Source: Candidatus Altimarinota bacterium (lineage in GTDB: Bacteria; Patescibacteriota; Gracilibacteria; UBA4473). From it: 64,000 nt of DNA. The stretch lies in assembly GCA_023143095.1 (NCBI GenBank), contig JAGLIF010000008.1:1-64000 (forward strand), read 5' to 3'. This document shows positions 58,659-64,000 of this stretch, in pieces. Every line of letters starts with the position of its first letter. Position 1 is the stretch's first letter. The notes under the pieces are model-generated. The model did no database searches. It was given only the letters and a program-made list of their open reading frames with translations, and was not told where the DNA came from. The translations under genes were made by a program, and so were the position numbers.

Positions 58659-59719
58659 AAAAAATTATTTTTGTCGATCGCGATGGAACCATTTTGGTAG
58701 AGCCGCCAAAAACACAGCAAATAAATGGTTTAAATGACATGGTGTTTTTACCAAATGTTATTTCCTCTCTTAAACGCATTACCGAAAATGGGTGGGAGGT
58801 GGTGATGGTTACTAATCAAGATGGATTGGGAACTGCCAGTAATCCAAGAGAAAATTATGATTTGGTGAATCAAAAATTGTTTGAGATTCTCAATTCAGAA
58901 GGGATTGAGTTTCTAGCAGTTTTTGAAGATGGTTCTTTTGCCAAAAATCCGTCGCTTGGAAGGAAACCCTCTATTGGGATGGTGGATAATTTTTTGCGGG
59001 AAAACCAAATTGATTTCACTCGATCATTTATGGTAGGTGATAGAAAAAGTGATATGCAATTTGCTCAAAATATCGGAGTTCGTGGGTTTTTACTCGAAGA
59101 TTGGGATTGGATTTTCCTTACAGAGGAGGTTATAAATCAGCCAAGAAAAGCTGTGATTAACCGTAAAACCAAAGAAACCGAAATAGTGATAGATTTGAAT
59201 TTAGATGGTTCTGGTCAAACCAAGATTGATACAGGATTAAAATTTTTTGATCATATGCTTGATCAATTAGGAAAACATGGAAATTTTGATTTGATGGTGC
59301 AATGTCAAGGTGATCTTGAAATTGATGAACACCACACGATTGAAGATACGGCACTTGTACTGGGAGAAACATTTAGAAAAGCCTTGGATGACAAGAGGGG
59401 GATTGAACGATACGCTTCTGAAAAAATTATTATTATGGATGAAGCTAAGGTTGAGGTGGCTATTGATATTTCAGGAAGACCATTTCTACAATTTGATGAA
59501 AAATTTTCTCGTGAATATGTGGGAGATTTCCCCACAGAAATGTTTCAACATTTTTTACGGAGTTTTTGTGAGCAAGCAGGTATTACTTTGTATATGAAGT
59601 TTTCAGGGGAAAACACACATCATTTGATTGAAGTTGCTTTCAAAGGATTGGCTCGAACGCTTCGAGAAGTGGTTAAAAAAACTTCTTTTTCTATTTCTTC
59701 AACAAAAGGAATATTATGA
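58655..59719 (+). CDS. hisB: Bifunctional histidinol-phosphatase / imidazoleglycerol-phosphate dehydratase
   Basis: 354 residues with two domains. Residues 1-165 are a HAD phosphatase: IIFVDRDGTILVEPP (nucleophile Asp), VVMVTNQDGLGT and RSFMVGDRKSDMQFAQNIGV. Residues 166-354 are the dehydratase: DLNLDGSGQTKIDTGLKFFDHMLDQLGKHG, LEIDEHHTIEDTALVLGE and FEGENTHHLIEVAFKGLARTLR-like SGENTHHLIEVAFKGLARTLR. The N-terminal phosphatase lacks an obvious zinc-binding Cys-His loop. The fusion is like that of Enterobacteria. Confidence 0.95.
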   Translation: MKKIIFVDRDGTILVEPPKTQQINGLNDMVFLPNVISSLKRITENGWEVVMVTNQDGLGTASNPRENYDLVNQKLFEILNSEGIEFLAVFEDGSFAKNPSLGRKPSIGMVDNFLRENQIDFTRSFMVGDRKSDMQFAQNIGVRGFLLEDWDWIFLTEEVINQPRKAVINRKTKETEIVIDLNLDGSGQTKIDTGLKFFDHMLDQLGKHGNFDLMVQCQGDLEIDEHHTIEDTALVLGETFRKALDDKRGIERYASEKIIIMDEAKVEVAIDISGRPFLQFDEKFSREYVGDFPTEMFQHFLRSFCEQAGITLYMKFSGENTHHLIEVAFKGLARTLREVVKKTSFSISSTKGIL

Positions 59720-60291
59720 TTGGAATTATTGATTATGGTAGCGGAAATATGGGATCGATTGAGTATTGTTTAAAGAGAAACAAACTGGATTATTTGATTT
59801 CAGCTAATCCGGAAAAACTAAACAAATGTAAAAAGATTCTCTTTCCAGGAGTTGGAAATGCGGAGTTTGCTATGCAAAAACTAAAAGAAAAAAAACTGGA
59901 TAGATTTCTTATCAGTTGTGAAAAACCCGTCTTTGGGATTTGTTTAGGTATGCAACTTTTAGCAGAATTTTCAGAGGAAGGAAATACTAAATGTCTTGGG
60001 ATTATTCCACTAACCATCAAAAAATTTGATACAAAACAAGTAAAAAGAGTACCTCACATGGGTTGGAATACCATTGATTTTCCAGAATCTGAATTTGATA
60101 AAAACTATTTCTATTTTGTGCACTCGTATTATATGCCATTAGGTGATTGGACAGTTGCAAAATGTGAATATGGGGGACAGTTTTTCAGTGCTGTGGTGCA
60201 TTATAAAAATTTTTGGGGCATACAATTTCATCCAGAAAAATCGGGAGATATTGGGGAACAATTTCTTATTTTCTTACTAAGGAAACACTGA
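59716..60291 (+). CDS. hisH: Imidazole glycerol phosphate synthase, glutaminase subunit
   Basis: Supplies ammonia to HisF. 191 residues: IGIIDYGSGNMGSIEYCLKR at the start, LFPGVGNAEFAM, the nucleophile Cys in VFGICLGMQLLAEFSEEGNT, VPHMGWNTIDF, YFVHSYYMP and the His-Glu pair in WGIQFHPEKSGDIG. The class I glutaminase triad is therefore complete. It overlaps hisB by 4 bases. The last codons (LLRKH) and the TGA stop are inside the left end of a family D element. Confidence 0.96.
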   Translation: MIGIIDYGSGNMGSIEYCLKRNKLDYLISANPEKLNKCKKILFPGVGNAEFAMQKLKEKKLDRFLISCEKPVFGICLGMQLLAEFSEEGNTKCLGIIPLTIKKFDTKQVKRVPHMGWNTIDFPESEFDKNYFYFVHSYYMPLGDWTVAKCEYGGQFFSAVVHYKNFWGIQFHPEKSGDIGEQFLIFLLRKH

Positions 60292-60467
60292 TAAACTCGA
60301 AAAAATAATAATAAAACAAAAAAAATAATTCGCCAAAAATTCGTCTTTTAGGATCTTTTCCCTTAAAAATTGTTTCTATTAGCCTGCTAAAAAGAAAAAT
60401 TTATTAAGAAAAAATCTCTCAAAAATACTGGAATTTTTTATGGCGAAGACTTTATCAGCGTTTCCTT
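60279..60467. repeat. Family D element, 189 bases with terminal inverted repeats
   Basis: Left end AAGGAAACACTGATAAACTC (60279-60298) and right end TTTATCAGCGTTTCCTT (60451-60467) are inverted repeats. The interior is AT-rich, has no coding frame, and shows shorter inner inverted matches (ATTCGCCAAAAATTC against GAATTTTTTATGGCG). It looks like a MITE-type or other non-autonomous element. It separates hisH from hisA, and its left end makes the hisH stop. No target-site duplication is clear. Confidence 0.75.
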
Positions 60468-60479
60468 AAAAAATAGAAT

Positions 60480-61211
60480 ATGAAAACATTTGAATTATGG
60501 CCAGCGGTAGATCTTATAGATGGAAAAGTGGTACGACTTTTCCAAGGAGATTTTAATCAAAAAAAATCGTACGAGGTTGATTTAGAAACACTTCTTAGCA
60601 CTTTTAATACCTTTGCTACTGGAATTCACATAGTTGATTTGGAAGGAGCAAAAATGGGAAGTCCCAAAAACATAGAAATGCTCAAAAAAATAAAGGCGTT
60701 GACTTCGCTTCCCATCCAATTTGGCGGAGGTATTCGAAATAGAATTTCTATTGAAACGGTGCTCTCTTCTGGAGCGGATAGGGTTATTCTCAGTACGCAA
60801 GTGGCGGAATCTCCAACAATATTAAAAGAGTATTTAAAAATTTTTGATAAAACAGAGATAGTGGTTTCGGTTGATGTTAAAGATTCAAAAGTTATGACGC
60901 GAGGTTGGACGCAGGCAAGCGATTTTTCTCTTAATGAATTTTTAAGTCTTATTCAGGAGTTGGGGATAACGAAAACAATTATCACGAACATAAATTCGGA
61001 TGGGACTTTGGGTGGAGTAAAGGAATCTCTTTATCGTAAAGTAAAAAAAATATTTCCAGAGCTTTATATACTCGCGGCGGGAGGGGTTGGCAGTATTGCT
61101 GACATTGAAAGATTGCAAGAAATTGGTATAGCAGGTGTTGTTTTTGGAAAGGCTTTCTATGAAAAACGGATTACCGAAAAAGAACTTAATCAATTTAAAA
61201 ATGTTAGCTAA
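60480..61211 (+). CDS. hisA: ProFAR isomerase (HisA)
   Basis: (Beta/alpha)8 barrel enzyme that isomerises the fifth intermediate. 243 residues: WPAVDLIDGKVVRLFQGDFNQKKSY (catalytic Asp in AVDLIDGK), GIHIVDLEGAKMGSPKN, PIQFGGGIRNRISIETVLSSGADRVILST, and ITNINSDGTLGG with the second catalytic Asp, then AAGGVGSIADIERLQEIGIAGVVFGKAFYEKRI. It lies directly behind the family D element and overlaps hisF by 11 bases. Confidence 0.96.
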   Translation: MKTFELWPAVDLIDGKVVRLFQGDFNQKKSYEVDLETLLSTFNTFATGIHIVDLEGAKMGSPKNIEMLKKIKALTSLPIQFGGGIRNRISIETVLSSGADRVILSTQVAESPTILKEYLKIFDKTEIVVSVDVKDSKVMTRGWTQASDFSLNEFLSLIQELGITKTIITNINSDGTLGGVKESLYRKVKKIFPELYILAAGGVGSIADIERLQEIGIAGVVFGKAFYEKRITEKELNQFKNVS

Positions 61212-61959
61212 ACGAATTATTCCGTGTTTGGATATCCGTGATGGAAGAGTGGTAAAAGGTATACAGTTTAAAAATCACCGAGACATGGGAGATCCAGCCA
61301 AACTTGCAAAATATTATTCTGAACAAGCTGCAGATGAGCTAGTCTTTTATGATATTACTGCAAGTCCAGAAAGGCGTGAAGTTGATATATCATGGGTAGA
61401 AAAGGTGGCTTCTCAAATATCGATTCCTTTTTCTGTGGCAGGAGGCATTCGCTCTGTTGCTCAAGCAAAGCGAGTATTTGAAGCTGGGGCTGATAAAATA
61501 TCAGTCAACACACCTGCTTTAGAGCGACCAGATCTTATAAATGAACTTGTCGACAGATTTGGATCTCAGGCAGTAGTTATTGGTATTGATGTGCGTGGGA
61601 GTGAAATATACGCCAATACAGGCGATCAAAACAAAACACTTAAGACAATCTGGACAGCTTTTGAATGGATAAAAGAAGTTCAAACAAGAGGAGCTGGAGA
61701 ATTAGTTATAAACAGTATGTCTCAAGATGGAGCAAAAAATGGTTATGATATAGATTTTTTGAAACAAGTGTCTGAAATAACCCATATTCCTGTAATTGCT
61801 TCAGGAGGAGCTGGAAATATGGAACACTTTAAATTAGTTTTTGAAAAATCTTTTGTTGATGGAGCTTTAGCAGCAAGTGTTTTTCATTCAAAAACCATAA
61901 AAATTTCTGACTTAAAAGTTTATTTAGCTAACTTTAATATTCCTATCCGTCTCTCATAA
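61201..61959 (+). CDS. hisF: Imidazole glycerol phosphate synthase, cyclase subunit
   Basis: Partner of HisH, forms the imidazole ring. About 252 residues from ATG 61201; the longer frame is hisA-overlapping and non-conserved. Signatures are LAKRIIPCLDIRDGRVVKGIQFKNHRDMGDP (catalytic Asp in LDIRDGRV), PFSVAGGIRSVAQAKRVFEAGADKISVN, ELVINSMSQDGAKNGYDIDF (second Asp) and VIASGGAGNMEHFKLVFE. The last base pair overlaps the start of hisIE (TAATG). Confidence 0.96.
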   Translation: MLAKRIIPCLDIRDGRVVKGIQFKNHRDMGDPAKLAKYYSEQAADELVFYDITASPERREVDISWVEKVASQISIPFSVAGGIRSVAQAKRVFEAGADKISVNTPALERPDLINELVDRFGSQAVVIGIDVRGSEIYANTGDQNKTLKTIWTAFEWIKEVQTRGAGELVINSMSQDGAKNGYDIDFLKQVSEITHIPVIASGGAGNMEHFKLVFEKSFVDGALAASVFHSKTIKISDLKVYLANFNIPIRLS

Positions 61960-62573
61960 TGAAAACATTTAATATTGATTTCGATACACTTAATTTCCAA
62001 AAAAATAATGGTCTAATAACTGCTGTCGTTCAAGATAGTGATTCTGGAACGGTCTTAATGGTGGGCTACCAAAACCGTAAAGCATTGGAACAAACGATGA
62101 AAACTTGTAAGATAACATTTTGGTCTCGTACTAAGGAACGCCTTTGGACAAAAGGTGAAGAATCAGGCAACTTCTTAGAGATGAAAGATGCTCAAGTTGA
62201 TTGTGATCAAGACACGATTTTATATTTGGCAAAAGCTCCAAAAGCCACTTGCCACACTGGTAAATTTAGCTGTTTTGGCGAAGAATCTTCTTTTGGGTTT
62301 TTATCAAAACTGTTTAGAATAATTCAAGATCGAAAAAAGAATATGCCAGAGGGGTCTTATGTTACCAGTCTATTCAATAAAGGTTTAGAGAGGATTGCTC
62401 AAAAGGTTGGAGAAGAGGGAGTTGAAACGGTTATTGCCGCATTGTCCGAAGAAAAAGCGAAATTTATTTCAGAATCAGCGGATTTATTGTTTCATTATTT
62501 GGTTTTGTTGGAGGCAAAGGAAACTTCTTTAGAAGTAGTTTTGGAAGAATTGAAAAAACGCCATAAAGAGTAG
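61959..62573 (+). CDS. hisI: Bifunctional phosphoribosyl-AMP cyclohydrolase / phosphoribosyl-ATP pyrophosphatase
   Basis: 204 residues. HisI domain (1-115): TAVVQDSDSGTVLMVGYQNRKALEQTMKT, FWSRTKERLWTKGEESGNFLEMKDAQVDCDQDTIL with the metal-binding Asp and Cys, and the HTGKFSCF motif. HisE domain (about 118-204): FRIIQDRKKNMPEGSYVTSLFNKGLERIAQKVGEEGVETVIAAL. Together with hisG, D, C, B, H, A and F it completes the pathway from PRPP to histidine. It is the last gene of the operon. Confidence 0.96.
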   Translation: MKTFNIDFDTLNFQKNNGLITAVVQDSDSGTVLMVGYQNRKALEQTMKTCKITFWSRTKERLWTKGEESGNFLEMKDAQVDCDQDTILYLAKAPKATCHTGKFSCFGEESSFGFLSKLFRIIQDRKKNMPEGSYVTSLFNKGLERIAQKVGEEGVETVIAALSEEKAKFISESADLLFHYLVLLEAKETSLEVVLEELKKRHKE

Positions 62574-62607
62574 AAGTATTAAATCTTCTAAATTTTATTC
62601 ATAATAA

Positions 62608-62640
62608 AAAGATGTCTTCTCGTTTTTGAAACTAGGATAA
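62608..62640. repeat. Degenerate family B repeat
   Basis: AAAAAGATGTCTTCTCGTTT (62606-62625) and the following TGAAACTAGGATAAATA form a decayed reverse-oriented family B copy between the his operon and the AbrB-like gene. Confidence 0.4.
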
Positions 62641-62643
62641 ATA

Positions 62644-62820
62644 TTATGCTTCCCAATCTTCAATAACCAATTTTTTACCTCTTTTTGTTACAACTACCTT
62701 TTGTTTTTCTCGCCATTTCAACTTTCGCATATACTCAACTGGAATGGTTATCGAGTAACTCATACTACCAACACGAGTAATTTTTCGAACATTTTCGGAG
62801 CCGACTTTATTTCTAGTCAT
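62644..62820 (-). CDS. AbrB/MazE-type DNA-binding protein
   Basis: 58 residues from ATG 62820. A 15-residue longer frame to 62865 runs through the palindrome and promoter, so it is not used. The swapped-hairpin fold is shown by VRKITRVGSMSYSITIPVEYMRKLKWREKQKVVVTKRGKKLVIEDW, with the S-Y-S-I-T-I-P core. There is no adjacent toxin gene on the minus strand; the gene upstream is hisS on the other strand. It probably represses its own promoter through the palindrome at 62822-62839. Confidence 0.85.
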   Translation of the reverse strand: MTRNKVGSENVRKITRVGSMSYSITIPVEYMRKLKWREKQKVVVTKRGKKLVIEDWEA

Positions 62821-62821
62821 G

Positions 62822-62839
62822 TAATGATTATAATCATTA
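62822..62839. promoter_or_regulatory. Perfect 18-base palindrome overlapping a -10 box
   Basis: TAATGATTA-TAATCATTA contains TATAAT on both strands. For the minus strand the -10 box is at 62832-62827, so +1 is predicted at 62820, the A of the AbrB-like ATG: a leaderless transcript. The plus-strand TATAAT (62829-62834) could serve hisS. The palindrome is a natural operator for a dimeric AbrB-like repressor. Confidence 0.65.
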
Positions 62840-62926
62840 TTTAAATAAGTACATAAAATTATCAAAAAAACTGATTTTTTGCTTTGTCCTCATGCTTGTT
62901 ATTTACTCTAACCTCACAATCTACAG

Positions 62927-62954
62927 AAGTCCGGACTCTATAGAGTCCGGACTT
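62927..62954. repeat. Perfect 28-base palindrome
   Basis: AAGTCCGGACTCTA followed by its exact reverse complement, TAGAGTCCGGACTT. Each arm also contains the TCCGGA palindrome, as in the family A variant at 46397. It lies 46 bases before hisS. Confidence 0.8.
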
Positions 62955-62999
62955 AGTAAAGAAAAAGTAGAGTTTTGTCTTTTTTTAAATAAAATCTAA

Positions 63000-64000
63000 A
63001 TGATGTCTAAAAAATATAATGTAAAGACGCCTTCGGGATTTCCAGAATTTTCACCTGCACAGGAGCAAGTTCGGCAGAGATGGATAAAAACTATTGCGGA
63101 AGTCTTTGAAAAGAATGGATTTTTACCCATAAATACGCCATTGGTGGAACGAGAAGAGAATTTGTTAGGCAAAGGAGGGAATCCTAAAGAAATGTACGCT
63201 CTCAAGCGAATTTTGGATGAAGAGGGGGATATTTCCCATTCTGGTAATGCTTTGAGGTTTGATCACACGGTACCGTTGGCTTTATATGTGGCTCGAAACT
63301 TTAATGATTTAAATTTTCCTTTTCGTCGGTATACGATTGGTCCAGTGTTTCGTGGAGAACGGGCGCAAAAAGGACGATTTCGTCAATTTGATCAATGTGA
63401 TATAGATGTGATTGGCAACGGGAGTTTATCAATTCTCAACGATGCTCAGATGCCTGCTATCATTATTGATATTTTTCGGCAGTTAATGTCGGAAGAGCCA
63501 TTTGTAGTACGAATCAATAATCGAAAAATTTTACTAGGATTTTTTGAGTCTACAGGAGTAGAAGCGGATAAGATAAAAACAGTTTTAAATATTGTGGATG
63601 AGTTGGAAAAGATTGGAGAAACAGCGGTCGGAAAAAAGTTGGAGGAACAAAAAGTGGAAAAAGAGGCAATCAAAAATATTTTAGATTTTATTCAAATTCA
63701 GGGATCAAACGAAACCATTTTGGAAAAACTTAAGGAGATGTCGAATGATAGCGATTTGTTCAAAGAGGGAGTAGAGGAGTTACAATTAGTTGTGAAATCC
63801 ATTGAAAACATGGGAATTGATGAAAAATATTTTAAAGTTGATCTCTGTATTGCACGAGGATTGGACTATTATACTGGAACAGTTTTTGAAACAAATTTAA
63901 TTAATTATTTCGGTCTTGGTTCAATCTGTTCTGGGGGACGATATGAGGATTTGGCTTCGGTTTTTACTGGAAAAGTGATGCCAGGAGTAGGGATTTCTAT
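63000..64000 (+). CDS. hisS: Histidyl-tRNA synthetase (partial, runs off the window)
   Basis: Class II aminoacyl-tRNA synthetase charging tRNA-His. The start is ATG ATG at 63000-63005. The 333 residues shown include TPSGFPEFSPAQEQVRQRWIKTIAEVFEKNGF, motif 1 region PLVEREENLLGKGG, LRFDHTVPLALYVARN, motif 2 YTIGPVFRGERAQKGRFRQFDQCDIDVIG and the histidine-specific CIARGLDYYTGTVFET with SGGRYEDL. HisZ, the non-catalytic relative, is less likely since motif 2 arginines and the RGLDYY loop are intact and hisG is the long form. The gene follows the AbrB-like gene and two palindromes, and ends beyond the window. Confidence 0.93.
   Translation, partial: MMSKKYNVKTPSGFPEFSPAQEQVRQRWIKTIAEVFEKNGFLPINTPLVEREENLLGKGGNPKEMYALKRILDEEGDISHSGNALRFDHTVPLALYVARNFNDLNFPFRRYTIGPVFRGERAQKGRFRQFDQCDIDVIGNGSLSILNDAQMPAIIIDIFRQLMSEEPFVVRINNRKILLGFFESTGVEADKIKTVLNIVDELEKIGETAVGKKLEEQKVEKEAIKNILDFIQIQGSNETILEKLKEMSNDSDLFKEGVEELQLVVKSIENMGIDEKYFKVDLCIARGLDYYTGTVFETNLINYFGLGSICSGGRYEDLASVFTGKVMPGVGIS

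Noticed and set aside
62644-62820. AbrB-like gene as a MazE antitoxin
   Set aside because: No toxin-like gene is adjacent on the same strand. The downstream neighbour is the convergent hisIE gene.
1-64000. UGA read as glycine (Gracilibacteria/Absconditabacteria code)
   Set aside because: Several intact genes end in TGA at the expected family length, and conserved proteins show no internal TGA codons.

Overview
The window is 64 kb of AT-rich bacterial chromosome. It is probably from a member of the Candidate Phyla Radiation (Patescibacteria), and Peregrinibacteria is my best guess. The reasons are the V/A-type instead of F-type ATPase, the small dense operons, many TTG/GTG starts, hypothetical small membrane proteins, and his and pro operons in an otherwise lean gene set. 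The placement is an inference from gene content. UGA is read as stop (the genes ending at 18150, 33789, 58658 and 60291 all use it), which argues against the UGA=Gly code of Gracilibacteria and Absconditabacteria.

Layout. 1-583: end of an rRNA operon (23S 3' end, 5S, three hairpins). 884-9216: topA, a SanA/YdcF-like protein, two paralogous small membrane proteins, a 2-hydroxyacid dehydrogenase, an eIF2B-like protein, an NhaD/ArsB-type transporter and an AhpD-like protein. 9285-13899: an accessory patch with a 1144-residue orphan of different codon use and the decayed end of a subtilase. 14162-24130: ordinary genes, including tRNA-Met(CAU), aspartokinase, prfA, DAHP synthase, and a minus-strand group of an ECF sigma factor, ruvX, an oligopeptide-binding-like lipoprotein or anchor protein, secG and a YvlD-like protein. 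25656-29634: a compact type II restriction-modification operon with two unexplained partners. 29762-33789: a CDF transporter and proBAC.

33879-45861 holds a V/A-type ATPase in pieces: H-like stalk, I, K, E, C, F, then A. Between F and A lies a 5.2-kb island with six small modular paralogues and a convergent 806-residue LysM-like protein. Subunits B and D, which normally follow A, are not in the window. The K subunit has the residues of the Na+ site known from Enterococcus. Three separate promoters of one type (TTGACA, 16-base spacer, A-rich -10) fit three transcription units.

46646-54883 is a type I restriction-modification operon. A GHKL ATPase fused to a PD-(D/E)xK nuclease sits between hsdM and hsdS, and a ParA-like ATPase sits between hsdS and hsdR. 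55022-62573 is a complete histidine operon led by a TrpR-like (YerC) regulator, then an AbrB-like regulator with a palindromic leaderless promoter, and the start of hisS at the window end.

Four families of dispersed palindromic repeats (called A to D here) fill most intergenic gaps. Several supply the last codons or stop codon of the gene before them. Family D looks like a MITE with terminal inverted repeats. I see no CRISPR array, intact insertion sequence, prophage or replication origin.
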